The notes beneath the pieces were generated by a model. That model was not told where the DNA came from, searched no databases, and saw only the letters and a list, made by a program, of their open reading frames with translations. A stretch of 64,000 bases of DNA from Niabella beijingensis (GTDB taxonomy: Bacteria > Bacteroidota > Bacteroidia > Chitinophagales > Chitinophagaceae), in NCBI RefSeq assembly GCF_020034665.1, contig NZ_JAIQDI010000002.1, positions 2,356,001 to 2,420,000 on the forward strand. The letters are read 5' to 3'. Every line of letters begins with the position of its first letter. Position 1 is the first letter of the stretch. Of this stretch, positions 25,416 through 34,889 are shown one piece after another. The position numbers and the translations under genes are program-made.

Positions 25416-26039
25416 TTAATGCTGTTGCAGTAATGATTTAAAACGGTACATCGTGTTGAGGATATTATCATAGACGATCGGGTCCGAAACCCAGCGGGGT
25501 ACGCTTGCGCTTTTATTGGTAAGGATCTGATAAGTAATCCGGGCTTCCTGCCCACCCAGCGGATCCAGCACCCATCGCCCGGATGTGCCCTCCAGCCGGG
25601 TCACATTCTTTAACCGGGGATATACCTGGTGCTGCACGCTTTCGAAATAGATGGTCTGCGCTCCGGAACCTCCCGTCGGGGTATAAAAAAACTTCAGACT
25701 GCAGTCCTGGTCTTCCATGGGCCAGGGCAATGCATAACGGATATAATTCAGCCATACGTTTGCATCCCTTGTTACGGCGATTTTATACTGACTCGATTTC
25801 ACATTCCAGCGGCCTCCCTTGCCGGCATCTTTCAGCAGCGTTACCACATCTGAAAAACCGACACCTGTTACCTCAAAAGAAACCTTCAGTTCCCGCACCT
25901 TGCTGCCGTTATGCATTACCCAGCGCTCATAGAGATTGATCCCGTTGGAGGTCTTCACCAGCTTAAAGTCACCGCCGGGAGCTGCAAGCAGGCGGCCGCA
26001 GAACAGTATCAGAAAAAAGATTAAAAGTGTTTGTTTCAT
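25416..26039 (-). CDS. Secreted START-domain lipid-binding protein
   Basis: A 207-residue protein with a signal peptide (cleavage near LLAAPG) and a StAR-related lipid transfer domain: GINLYERW, a central Trp-bearing WNVKSSQYKI, and the late RLEGTSGRWVLDPL beta-hairpin. START domains hold a lipid or other hydrophobic ligand in a cavity. It is the first gene of the operon that continues with two SDRs, a kinase and a regulator, which points to sensing or modification of a lipid-like compound (inference). Confidence 0.8.
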   Translation of the reverse strand: MKQTLLIFFLILFCGRLLAAPGGDFKLVKTSNGINLYERWVMHNGSKVRELKVSFEVTGVGFSDVVTLLKDAGKGGRWNVKSSQYKIAVTRDANVWLNYIRYALPWPMEDQDCSLKFFYTPTGGSGAQTIYFESVQHQVYPRLKNVTRLEGTSGRWVLDPLGGQEARITYQILTNKSASVPRWVSDPIVYDNILNTMYRFKSLLQQH

Positions 26040-26049
26040 ATTTTTTTTA

Positions 26050-26057
26050 CAAACATA
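26050..26057 (-). promoter_or_regulatory. -7 box of the START-SDR-two-component operon
   Basis: TATGTTTG on the minus strand matches TAnnTTTG. Transcription would start near 26044, about five bases before the ATG at 26039. Confidence 0.5.
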
Positions 26058-26326
26058 AACTGCCCGTGATCCCTTTTAAAGGAATAGTATACGAGCCGTA
26101 TGATTTCCCCGCTGGAATGTTGCTTATGTAACTGAACCGGAACTGACTTTACCGGCTTAACAATCTTTAAGATTTCCTTAAATCCGCTTTAACAGCCTGG
26201 CCGGGGCAGCAGTCTTTTACCGGCCAATATCCTGTTGCAGCCCGACTTTCCGCCGCCGGAACTGATTGCAGTAACCGGAAATCCGTCACCTGTCATTTTT
26301 TTTCTATCTTTAAAAAAAATGTATAC

Positions 26327-27901
26327 ATGAAGAAAATCTTTACGCTCATTTTTATGGCTATTGTTGCTGTTGGTTCTGCGCAGGATGGTTACTGGCAGCA
26401 ATACCTGAAATATGACATGCAGGTAACCTTGAACGACAAGAATCAATCGCTTACCGGAAAACAGTCCATCCAGTACAAAAACAATTCACCCGAAACACTG
26501 GACTTTATCTGGTTTCATCTCTGGCCCAATGCCTACAAGAATGATTCAACAGCCCTGTTCAAACAGATACACTCTGATCTTTCCCGTAAGGAGAAACTGG
26601 ATGCGGTAACATATGGCTCCATTGATGGACTCAATTTTAAGGTAGATGGAAAGCCCGCTAAAACAGTACCGCATTCCAACCCGGAATACATTGACATCAT
26701 CAAGGTACTATTGCCGGCGCCGCTGAAGCCGGGAGCTTCTGTTACCATTACTACCGACTTCCACGTGAAGCTCCCTTCCTATTTTTCAAGATCCGGTTTT
26801 TCCGACGGCGAGTACATGATCTGCCAGTGGTATCCGAAACCGGCCGTATTTGACAAGAGTGGCTGGCACGAGTTTCCTTACCTTGACATGGGTGAGTTTT
26901 ATAGTGAATATGCTGATTACAATGTTAAAATAACCCTGCCGTCCGATTATGTGGTTGGCGCAACGGGTGTACTGCAGGATAAGGACGAGCTGGAGCACTA
27001 CAAGACCCTGGGGAAAAAGAATGCTACCAACAGAACCACCCCATCGCTTTACAAAGCGGCAAAGCCCGGCACCAAAACCCTTACGTATACCGCTCAGAAT
27101 GTTCCGGATTTTGCATGGTTTGCAGAAAAAGGCCTGATCATTCAATATGACACCATACAGTTGAAAAATAAAACCGTGGATGCCTTCACCTATTACCACA
27201 ACCAGCCCGGTACCTTATGGAATAACAGCATCGACTATGTGAAGGATGCCGTTCAGCATTACAGCAAATGGATCGGTGAATACCAGTACCCGACCGTTCA
27301 GGCTTTTGAAGGGCCTAAAAACAATTCCAGCGGGGGCATGGAATACCCCATGATCACCCTGATCACCTGTCCTGATGCCACAAAGGAATACCTAGATGGT
27401 GTTATTGCCCATGAAGTGGGGCACAACTGGTTCATGAGCATGCTGGGCTCCAATGAGCGCGCACATACCTGGCAGGATGAAGGGCTGAACACCTACTACC
27501 AGTTCCGGTATGAAGCAGAAAAATACCATTACAATTCGGTGGCCCGTGAAGCCATCCCCGAAGAGATCAAAAAGTTACCGGTGAAGGAATTCCAGGAGCG
27601 GGTTTATTTTGCGCTTTCACAAATCCCCATGCAAAGTCCTATAGAACAACCCGCCGCTGACTTCAAAACATCGGAGGACTATGGGCTGGTCTCCTATATC
27701 AAGACCTCTATCTGGATGTACCTGCTCGAGCGCCAGTTCGGCCAGGAAAAGGTAGACCAGGCATTCCGCGACTATTTCGATACCTGGAATAATAAGCATC
27801 CGCAGCCGGAAGACCTGAAGGCTTCTTTTGAAAAAAGTCTGGGAACGAACCTTGACCGCTTTTTCGAGCTTCTGAAAAAAGAAGGATCCATTACTCAATA
27901 A
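26327..27901 (+). CDS. M1-family metallopeptidase
   Basis: A 524-residue secreted aminopeptidase of the gluzincin M1 group. A signal peptide ends near GSAQ. The exopeptidase loop reads GGMEYP, and the zinc site is HEVGHNW (His362, Glu363, His366), with the third ligand Glu in WQDEGLNTYY. The C-terminal helical domain is short, so the enzyme is smaller than PepN-type forms; this compact form is frequent in Bacteroidota. An SDR gene follows after seven bases and is probably co-transcribed. Confidence 0.92.
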   Translation: MKKIFTLIFMAIVAVGSAQDGYWQQYLKYDMQVTLNDKNQSLTGKQSIQYKNNSPETLDFIWFHLWPNAYKNDSTALFKQIHSDLSRKEKLDAVTYGSIDGLNFKVDGKPAKTVPHSNPEYIDIIKVLLPAPLKPGASVTITTDFHVKLPSYFSRSGFSDGEYMICQWYPKPAVFDKSGWHEFPYLDMGEFYSEYADYNVKITLPSDYVVGATGVLQDKDELEHYKTLGKKNATNRTTPSLYKAAKPGTKTLTYTAQNVPDFAWFAEKGLIIQYDTIQLKNKTVDAFTYYHNQPGTLWNNSIDYVKDAVQHYSKWIGEYQYPTVQAFEGPKNNSSGGMEYPMITLITCPDATKEYLDGVIAHEVGHNWFMSMLGSNERAHTWQDEGLNTYYQFRYEAEKYHYNSVAREAIPEEIKKLPVKEFQERVYFALSQIPMQSPIEQPAADFKTSEDYGLVSYIKTSIWMYLLERQFGQEKVDQAFRDYFDTWNNKHPQPEDLKASFEKSLGTNLDRFFELLKKEGSITQ

Positions 27902-27908
27902 ATAATTT

Positions 27909-28694
27909 ATGCAGATCTCTTTAACGAATAAAAAAGCACTGGTGGGTGCCAGCAGCAGCGGTTTGGGAAAAGCCATCGCCCTGCAGCTGGCGGCCTCAGG
28001 GGCTTCAGTGACCCTCCTTGCGCGGAGGGAGTACACGCTTCAGCAGCTGGTGACCAGCTTACCCTGTTCCGGGAACCAGCAGCATCAATACCTGGTGGCC
28101 GACTTTTCGGATATAGATGCATACAAAAACAAAATGGATGACTACTTTGCAAACAACCAGGTGGACCTGCTGATAAACAATACCAGTGGGCCCAGCCCGG
28201 GTACTGCACTTGAGAAAAAGGATGCGGACTATGTTACGGCATTCAACCTGTTGTTCCGGACCGTTCAGTACACTACGGAAAAGGCATTGCCCCATATGAT
28301 CGCCCACCGGTTCGGGCGCATCATCAATCTTACTTCGCGATCGGTTAAAGAGCCTATTGAAGCACTGGCTTTATCCAATACCATCCGCTCTGCGGTGGTA
28401 ACCTGGGGCAAGACCCTGGCCACGCAGGTGGCGAAGGACAATATAACGGTCAATAATATCCTTACCGGTAATTTCGAAACCGACCGCATCCTGGAGCTAT
28501 ACGAAAGGGAGGCTGCCGCAAAGGGCCTGCCGCTGGAGGCCTATAAAGAACAGGCACTCGAAAGCATCCCGATGAAGCGCCTGGGCAAGCCGGAGGAGAT
28601 GGGCGACCTCGTCACCTTCCTGGCTTCGGATCAAGCAGCCTATATTACCGGAACCAGCATTGCGATTGACGGCGGATTGATAAAGAGTGTTTAA
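27909..28694 (+). CDS. Atypical SDR protein (BKR-like) lacking the Tyr/Lys pair
   Basis: A 261-residue SDR-fold protein. The cofactor loop is GASSSGLGKA and the late motif is GNFETDR. Where SDRs carry YxxxK the sequence reads LSNTIRSAVVTW, with no Tyr or Lys; only Ser and Arg fill the region. This fits the 3-oxoacyl-reductase-like subgroup (cd05344 type), known to lack a perfect catalytic tetrad. Whether it is a catalyst is uncertain. The gene follows the M1 peptidase directly. Confidence 0.85.
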   Translation: MQISLTNKKALVGASSSGLGKAIALQLAASGASVTLLARREYTLQQLVTSLPCSGNQQHQYLVADFSDIDAYKNKMDDYFANNQVDLLINNTSGPSPGTALEKKDADYVTAFNLLFRTVQYTTEKALPHMIAHRFGRIINLTSRSVKEPIEALALSNTIRSAVVTWGKTLATQVAKDNITVNNILTGNFETDRILELYEREAAAKGLPLEAYKEQALESIPMKRLGKPEEMGDLVTFLASDQAAYITGTSIAIDGGLIKSV

Positions 28695-28844
28695 ATACGG
28701 AAAGTGAGCAGTCGATGGTGAAAAGTCAGCAGTTAAACTTTACCGGATCGCTTAACGGCACACCGCCTTCATTATTATCCGTTCATATCCCATCTCGCGT
28801 CTCAGATCCCAGTGCTCACTTCTCATCTCAAACCCCAAACTTTC

Positions 28845-28852
28845 CTACCTTT
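28845..28852 (+). promoter_or_regulatory. -7 box next to the ABC-F start codon
   Basis: TACCTTTG matches TAnnTTTG and ends five bases before the ATG at 28858, so the transcript is expected to begin at or near the start codon. Confidence 0.5.
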
Positions 28853-28857
28853 GCCAG

Positions 28858-30735
28858 ATGCATTATGTTTCTGCGGAAGGTTTAGGAAAAAGCTATGGGA
28901 TCCAGCCCCTTTTCTCTGATATCTCATTTCATATAGAAGAGGGTGATAAAGTAGCTATTGTAGCCCGGAATGGTACAGGAAAATCTACATTATTAAAAAT
29001 ACTTGCAGGAAAAGAAACGCCCGACGCCGGCAAGCTCTGGGTCCACAAAGATGTGGAAGTGATCCTTTTTGAACAAGAGCCGGACCTGGAAGAAGAGCTG
29101 ACGGTTTCCGATAATATTTTCTTTCACAACCACCCTACCGTGCAGGCCATCCGGGAATACGAACTGGCAAGCGAAAGCGGGAATGCCGACCGTATCGGCC
29201 AGGCCCTTGTCCGGATGGATGAGCTGAATGCCTGGGATTTTGATTCCCGTGTGAAACAGATCTTTGGCAAACTGAACATTCACCATCTTGATCAGAAAAT
29301 AAAGACCCTGAGCGGTGGTCAGAAAAAGCGGGTTGCACTTGCCAGAACACTGATCGACATTGGTTTTGAGCATAAGCATGTATTGCTGATCATGGATGAG
29401 CCCACCAACCATCTGGATGTAGGAATGGTGGAATGGCTGGAACATTTTCTGGGAAAGGAGAACGTTACCCTCGTGCTTGTTACCCACGACCGTTATTTCC
29501 TGGATGCGGTTTGCGATGAGATCTGGGAAATGGAAGGGGGCGAACTGTTTGTACACAGAGGCGATTATGAATACTATCTCGAAAAAAAAGCACTGCGGAT
29601 CGAGAACCTGAATGCCTCTATTGATAAAGCCCGTAACCTCTATCGCCGCGAGCTGGAATGGATGCGGAAACAGCCGAAGGCACGTACTACCAAATCGAAA
29701 AGCAGGGAAGATAATTTTTATGCCATTGAGAAAACCGCCAAACAACAGGTTTCTGATGACCAGCTGCAACTGCAGATGAAAATGAACCGCCTCGGCGGCA
29801 AGGTAGTGGAACTAAAAAAAGTGTACAAATCATTTGGCAGCAAAAAAATACTGGATGGATTTGACTACACTTTTAAGAAAGGCGAGCGGGCGGGCGTCAT
29901 CGGGAAAAACGGAGCGGGAAAGTCGACCTTTATCAATATATTACAGGGTGTTGAATCTGCCGACAATGGCAAGATCAATGTTGGCGATACGGTAGTGTTC
30001 GGCAACTATTCACAACAGGGGCTGATCTTAAAAGAAGACATGCGGGTGATCGAGTTTGTAAAGAACATCGCAGAAAATTTTCCCCTGGCCGATGGCAGTA
30101 CGCTCAGTGCGTCCCAGTTCCTCCAACTGTTCCTTTTTGACCCGGACAAACAATACACTTATATCAGCAGGCTGAGCGGGGGCGAAAAAAGACGGCTGCA
30201 CCTGCTCTCCATCCTGTTCCGCAATCCTAACTTTTTGATTCTTGATGAGCCGACAAACGACCTGGACCTTCCTACGCTTTCGGTCCTGGAGAATTTTCTC
30301 AGCGAATATCCCGGCTGCCTCCTGATCGTCTCGCACGACCGGTATTTTATGGACCGGCTGGTCGATCATTTATTTGTTTTTGAGGGCGACGGCGTCATTA
30401 CCGACTTTCCCGGAAATTACACCCAGTACCGGTTACAGGAAAAAAGCCAGCCCGCTGCCGCAGCTATACCCGCCAGGGAAACCTCCGCCGTGACTGCAAC
30501 GCAAAAACCGGGCAATAAAAAAGTATCTTTCAAGGAAAAGAGGGAATACGAGCAACTGGAAAAAGAAATTGCCGGGTTGAATGCCGAAAAAGAAACCATT
30601 ACGGCGCAGTTATCCGGCGGCACCACCGACTTTGAACAGCTGGAGGCCCTGTCCCGCAGGATCGGTGAGATCACCGGATTGCTGGATGAAAAAGAACTGC
30701 GCTGGCTGGAACTGAGTGAGCTGATAGAGGGGTGA
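28858..30735 (+). CDS. ABC-F family ATPase (Uup-like)
   Basis: A 625-residue protein with two ABC domains and no membrane segment. The first has Walker A ARNGTGKST (Ala replaces the usual first Gly), signature LSGGQKKR and Walker B LLIMDEPTNHLD. The second has GKNGAGKST, LSGGEKRR and FLILDEPTNDLD. A charged linker lies between them, and the C-terminal 90 residues form a coiled coil (EKREYEQLEKEIAGL), as in Uup. ABC-F proteins act on the ribosome; Uup also affects DNA transposon excision and ribosome assembly. The end-domain coiled coil favours Uup over EttA. Confidence 0.9.
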   Translation: MHYVSAEGLGKSYGIQPLFSDISFHIEEGDKVAIVARNGTGKSTLLKILAGKETPDAGKLWVHKDVEVILFEQEPDLEEELTVSDNIFFHNHPTVQAIREYELASESGNADRIGQALVRMDELNAWDFDSRVKQIFGKLNIHHLDQKIKTLSGGQKKRVALARTLIDIGFEHKHVLLIMDEPTNHLDVGMVEWLEHFLGKENVTLVLVTHDRYFLDAVCDEIWEMEGGELFVHRGDYEYYLEKKALRIENLNASIDKARNLYRRELEWMRKQPKARTTKSKSREDNFYAIEKTAKQQVSDDQLQLQMKMNRLGGKVVELKKVYKSFGSKKILDGFDYTFKKGERAGVIGKNGAGKSTFINILQGVESADNGKINVGDTVVFGNYSQQGLILKEDMRVIEFVKNIAENFPLADGSTLSASQFLQLFLFDPDKQYTYISRLSGGEKRRLHLLSILFRNPNFLILDEPTNDLDLPTLSVLENFLSEYPGCLLIVSHDRYFMDRLVDHLFVFEGDGVITDFPGNYTQYRLQEKSQPAAAAIPARETSAVTATQKPGNKKVSFKEKREYEQLEKEIAGLNAEKETITAQLSGGTTDFEQLEALSRRIGEITGLLDEKELRWLELSELIEG

Positions 30736-30800
30736 AATAAGATATGAGACGTGGGAAGTGAACTATTTAATGACCGGCCTAAACCGGGTATATTTAAACT

Positions 30801-31379
30801 ATGGAAGATTATCTTATCGGTATCGGAAAACGGATAAAAGCGCTCCGGAAAAACAAAGGCTTTACCATCAACAATGTCGCCGGCAAGGCCGACCTGAGCA
30901 ATGGACTGATTTCACGTATTGAAAACGGGAGGACCATTCCTTCGCTTCCGGTACTGTTAACCATCATCAACGTTCTGGATGTAGGCATTGCCGATTTTTT
31001 TAAAGACATCCCTTTATCCGGCGGAAAGAGCTTTATTGTTTCCAGAAAAGAAGACAATACCATTATCGAAAAGGAAGATGAGGCCCGGGGCTTTGAATAC
31101 CGTTCCTTATTGGGCAGGCAGCTATCTTCGGTAGGCTTTGAGGCTGTTTTACTGGAAGTGCAGCCGGGCTCTCAAAGAGACAGGGTTGAAACAGACGCCT
31201 TTGAATTCAAATATATCTTATCAGGAGAATGTGCTTATATCATCGGGGAAGAAGAGGTTTCGCTCCGGGAAGGAGATGCCCTTTTTTTTGACGGACGTAT
31301 ACCACATGTACCGGTGAACCGGGGCAAGGCTGCTGCAAAAATGATCGTGATGTATTTCTTTCTTCCCAAAAATGAATAA
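30801..31379 (+). CDS. XRE-family transcriptional regulator with cupin domain
   Basis: A 192-residue regulator. Residues 8-65 form an XRE helix-turn-helix (IKALRKNKGFTINNVAGKA, then GLISRIENGRTIPS). Residues 120-188 form a cupin barrel (KYILSGECAYIIGEEEV, REGDALFFDGRIPHVP) for a small ligand. Such regulators usually control the next catabolic genes. Here those are the convergent phosphonate-type genes and the dehydrogenase beyond. A near-match -7 box, TATATTTA, lies just before the start. Confidence 0.88.
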   Translation: MEDYLIGIGKRIKALRKNKGFTINNVAGKADLSNGLISRIENGRTIPSLPVLLTIINVLDVGIADFFKDIPLSGGKSFIVSRKEDNTIIEKEDEARGFEYRSLLGRQLSSVGFEAVLLEVQPGSQRDRVETDAFEFKYILSGECAYIIGEEEVSLREGDALFFDGRIPHVPVNRGKAAAKMIVMYFFLPKNE

Positions 31380-31416
31380 GATTTATAGGCCGCATCAGCT
31401 TTATGAAAGAACACTC

Positions 31417-32100
31417 CTAATTCAACAGTATTGCATCAAGTTCTGTAACCGTATCCAAAATATAATCGGGCTTCGCAGCTTCGAGCTGTTCCCTTGTCTG
31501 GGCGCCGCTCAATACCCCAACCGTTATACCGCAACCGGCATTCTTTCCTTCCTCGATATCAATTACAGAATCCCCGGCCTTTAATACACTGCCGGCATCT
31601 GTAATATGAAACTGCCGCATGGCGCATTCGATCATATCGGGAAAGGGCCTCCCCTTCTGAACATCATCGGCGGTCACCAGCGTATCAAAATCGCGTCCCT
31701 CCTGCCATTGGAGCTTGCCGATCAGCTTCAATGCCGTTTTTTTATCATACCCGGTATTCAGCGCTACAAGAATATTGTTATTTCTCAGCCGTTCAAAAAA
31801 AGCCTCCATCCCTTTAAAGCTGCTCACAGCCGCCTCATCATAGGCTTTTTCGAGCGCTGTTTTAAAGTGCGCAAATGCCGCATCAGCAACCGGTTTAACA
31901 TCGGCTACATCCGTGCAGGCCGTAAGCACATCAGTTATCGCCTTATATTTTTCCTTGCCTGCACCATATTTCAGTACATCACTCAGTGTCAGTTTAAATC
32001 CCTGATCATTGATCACTTTTAACACGGTGCGGTACACCAGGTTGTTCTCATTTACCGTGGTACCCGCCATGTCAAAAACAACCATTCTAATTTTACTCAT
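31417..32100 (-). CDS. PhnX-like HAD-family phosphonatase
   Basis: A 227-residue HAD hydrolase of the phosphonatase-like group (TIGR03351 type), the nearest relatives of phosphonoacetaldehyde hydrolase PhnX. Motif I is FDMAGTTV, with nucleophile Asp and the PhnX-like Ala-Gly-Thr-Thr. Motif IV is AGDSVIDIEEGKNAGC. In PhnX a cap-domain Lys forms a Schiff base with the aldehyde; the GAGKEKY segment places a Lys near that position by eye. It lies four bases after an FAD oxidase of a type repeatedly found beside this hydrolase, so the oxidase probably makes the aldehyde this enzyme cleaves. Confidence 0.8.
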   Translation of the reverse strand: MSKIRMVVFDMAGTTVNENNLVYRTVLKVINDQGFKLTLSDVLKYGAGKEKYKAITDVLTACTDVADVKPVADAAFAHFKTALEKAYDEAAVSSFKGMEAFFERLRNNNILVALNTGYDKKTALKLIGKLQWQEGRDFDTLVTADDVQKGRPFPDMIECAMRQFHITDAGSVLKAGDSVIDIEEGKNAGCGITVGVLSGAQTREQLEAAKPDYILDTVTELDAILLN

Positions 32101-32104
32101 ATCT

Positions 32105-33271
32105 CTAATTTAAATCAAATATCCGTTTAATGTTTTCTTTGGAAAATCCCGCACTGCCGGTCATTCCCTTACCCCCGATACCCGTAACAATATGTATGCA
32201 TCCATCAATGGTATGCTGAAACAGGTCCTGCGTCCGGCACTGGGAATAAATCCCGTACCAGCGGTTCCGGATCTCATAACTGGGCAGCGCAACGATCTTC
32301 TGCGCCTCACTGATCATAAAATCATCCACATCCGTCCGCAGATCAAAGCCCAGCACATCGGCATCAGCGGCAGGCGCATACTCGTGAGAGTCGCCGATGA
32401 TAACGGATCCGTCAACTGCCTGTTTAAACAGGATATGCACGCCCCATTTCTTTTCAAACGCGTCTGGGTCTTCCTTTGCTTTAATGGCCGCAAACGACGG
32501 GCATTCGCTGAACGCTTCATATCTTCTTATGGACAAACCCGTCAGTATCGAGCCTTTCAGCTCATAGCCTGTTTGCGGAACGGTTTGAAGCATCTGCAAC
32601 TTGGTCACCTCAAGATCGCTGTTTACAAACAGCTCCGGGTACAGGGTCTTAAATTCCGATCCGCAACAGATGATCACTTTAGCAGCCGTAAACACCCTTC
32701 CTCCTGAAGTGTGCAGGGTTGCTCCGTCCGCTACCGCCGCACAATGAAGCACAGGAGTGCTGTCGTAATAGTCCAGGCCTTTTTCGCTGACAAGGTATTC
32801 CAGCAGTCGTCCGATCATCACCCGCGGCTCTACGGTTATTTCATCCGGAAAGAACAGTCCGGCCTTAACATAGCCGGGGTTTAGTCCCGGATACTTCTCC
32901 AGGCATTCCTGCCGGGTCAGCAGCCGGGATTTATAATTATTTTTCCTGTTGATACCGCTCAGTTCTTCGATCAGCTGTACCTCTTCCTCATTGGATGCCA
33001 GGTAAACCGATCCGCTCTGCCTTACGGAGATATCAAACCGGTCCTGGATCTGTTTATAAATTCTCAGACTCTCCCTTCCATACTCCTGCCATTTGGTATT
33101 CATCCCAGATGGCACCACCTGCCCAAAATTGCGCACCGTAGCGCTTTGGGGTAGTTTATCCTTTTCTATGACCGCTACACGCAGTCCGTTCTCCAGTGCA
33201 TGACAGGCATGAAAAGTACCCAGTACCCCACCGCCTACAACTATCAGATCATACTTTTTATTCATACTCAT
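32105..33271 (-). CDS. FAD-dependent oxidoreductase, phosphonate-associated (TIGR03364 type)
   Basis: A 388-residue DAO-family flavoenzyme. The FAD motif is VVGGGVLGTFHA, with ATVRNFGQVVPSG typical of the group proposed as HpnW. Members are syntenic with PhnX-like hydrolases and are thought to oxidatively deaminate an aminophosphonate related to 2-aminoethylphosphonate, giving an aldehyde. The start may be ATG 33271 or ATG 33265 (MNKKYD). It is flanked by the hydrolase (4 bp) and the transporter (21 bp). Confidence 0.82.
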   Translation of the reverse strand: MSMNKKYDLIVVGGGVLGTFHACHALENGLRVAVIEKDKLPQSATVRNFGQVVPSGMNTKWQEYGRESLRIYKQIQDRFDISVRQSGSVYLASNEEEVQLIEELSGINRKNNYKSRLLTRQECLEKYPGLNPGYVKAGLFFPDEITVEPRVMIGRLLEYLVSEKGLDYYDSTPVLHCAAVADGATLHTSGGRVFTAAKVIICCGSEFKTLYPELFVNSDLEVTKLQMLQTVPQTGYELKGSILTGLSIRRYEAFSECPSFAAIKAKEDPDAFEKKWGVHILFKQAVDGSVIIGDSHEYAPAADADVLGFDLRTDVDDFMISEAQKIVALPSYEIRNRWYGIYSQCRTQDLFQHTIDGCIHIVTGIGGKGMTGSAGFSKENIKRIFDLN

Positions 33272-33292
33272 TTTATCAAAAATTCCCTGCGG

Positions 33293-34579
33293 TTATACGA
33301 GAACCATGTCGCGGCTTTTTGGGCTGATCCTGCGGTTAAAATACCAGAGCGCAAATGCAACCAACACCAGGATGAGTGCCGCACACTGAATATTTAAAGA
33401 CACAAAAAAACTCGTCCAGCTTTGTTTCAATCCGATGATCTCTTTCAGGAAGAGGATGATCACCGTTCCCAGGTAACCCAGCGCATCCGCCAGGTAGAAC
33501 AAAAACCCTACATTGCCCCTGAATCCCAGCAATGCTACCAGCCGTTCGAAAATAAGGCAATGAAACAGGATATAAGGCAGGTAACTCCCGATGCCTGAAA
33601 GGATCATCCACCACACAGGTGACAATACGGCCCGGTGGAACAGATAACTGGAAAGAATGGCCAGCAGGGCCCCGGCTGCAATAAGTACCATCCCCATGCC
33701 AAATGCTTTTTGATTGTTCCGCACCAGTATCCCTCCGGCTGCCACAACCAGTACCACCACCGCAACCGGTATCTCTGTTAAAGTAACAAGCTGCGGTACG
33801 CCCGACACCCCCTGCTCCGCCCAGAACTCCACGATGAAATTATCCCGGAAATCACGCATGATCGTCAATAGTATATAGATCAGCACCAACCCGAAATACC
33901 CAAGGCCATTCTGTATTAAAAAACGCTTCCGGTCGCTGCGGAACATCGGCACCCGTTGCGTCCGTTCTTTGATATCGCGCTCATCCGGGCCTTTGGTTTT
34001 TTTCAGCACAAGGGCCGACAGGATAAAAACCGGGAAGAATAACAGCCCCGTCAAAAACGGCATATTGTATTCACTGACATTAAAATCCTTCATCAGCACC
34101 AACCCGACCGTCTTCACCAATCCGGTTGAGAAAATAAAAGTAGCGCTGAGCGCTGCTGCCAGCAATTCTGTGTTTTTGCGCCCTTCGATATAAGAGAACA
34201 CAATGCCGAACACCATTCCCAGAGGCATTCCATTAAAAAAAAGAGCCAGTACTTTCAGCCGGGGCGGCACTACGGCGAACAAACCCAGCATGGCCAGCCC
34301 GAAGGTGATAAAACCGATCAGCCACAGTGTTCTTTTCTCCTGCTTCATTTCCGAGATCACCCGGATACCGATGAATTTTGACACCATATAACCCAATACC
34401 TGGCTGATCACCAGTATCGTCTTCGCGTCCAAACCATAACCAAGATCCAGATCTGTATATTGCCCCGCCAGAAAAGATTTTCTTACAGCGTACATTGCAG
34501 TATAACAAAGAAATACGGCGCAGAGGATAAAGATCGTTGATTTTTTACTATTTGTAAATTTATTTTCAGATCCGGGCAT
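33293..34579 (-). CDS. DUF5690-family MFS-type transporter
   Basis: A 428-residue protein with about 12 membrane helices and a loose major-facilitator pattern (YTAMYAVRKSFLAG, GMPLGMVFGIVFSYIEGR). It belongs to the DUF5690 family of Bacteroidota. There is no ABC phosphonate transporter in the cluster, so this protein is the obvious candidate importer for the substrate. It is the first gene of the minus-strand unit and divergent from the dehydrogenase. Confidence 0.82.
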   Translation of the reverse strand: MPGSENKFTNSKKSTIFILCAVFLCYTAMYAVRKSFLAGQYTDLDLGYGLDAKTILVISQVLGYMVSKFIGIRVISEMKQEKRTLWLIGFITFGLAMLGLFAVVPPRLKVLALFFNGMPLGMVFGIVFSYIEGRKNTELLAAALSATFIFSTGLVKTVGLVLMKDFNVSEYNMPFLTGLLFFPVFILSALVLKKTKGPDERDIKERTQRVPMFRSDRKRFLIQNGLGYFGLVLIYILLTIMRDFRDNFIVEFWAEQGVSGVPQLVTLTEIPVAVVVLVVAAGGILVRNNQKAFGMGMVLIAAGALLAILSSYLFHRAVLSPVWWMILSGIGSYLPYILFHCLIFERLVALLGFRGNVGFLFYLADALGYLGTVIILFLKEIIGLKQSWTSFFVSLNIQCAALILVLVAFALWYFNRRISPKSRDMVLV

Positions 34580-34889
34580 GGTATTTTTATTAAACGCCCC
34601 AAAATTAGATCCTTTAGTCCTGTGCTTTATTAAGCCTTTGTCAACTTAAGGTTAAGCAATTGTTACGCACGAAATTATGTTGTTTTTTTACTAATATTGC
34701 ACAATAATAATTATAATTAATTTATAATCAAATAATTAAAATAAAAACAGGCTTATTTAAGATCATCCGGGAAAATTCTGATAAAAAATCAACATTATAT
34801 TGCTTGCCTGGTATGCGAAACAGCAGCAGCAACTGTGCCGGCCGTTCCGGAATAAAACAAATTATTACAAATAGTAAAAATAAATAATT
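34580..34889. promoter_or_regulatory. Divergent control region of the phosphonate-type island
   Basis: TAATTTTG on the minus strand (34600-34607) is a -7 match for the transporter unit. A 19-bp palindrome, ATTATAA-TTAAT-TTATAAT, lies at 34710-34728 in the AT-rich centre and could be the operator of the XRE-cupin regulator. No -7 match is found for the dehydrogenase. Confidence 0.5.
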
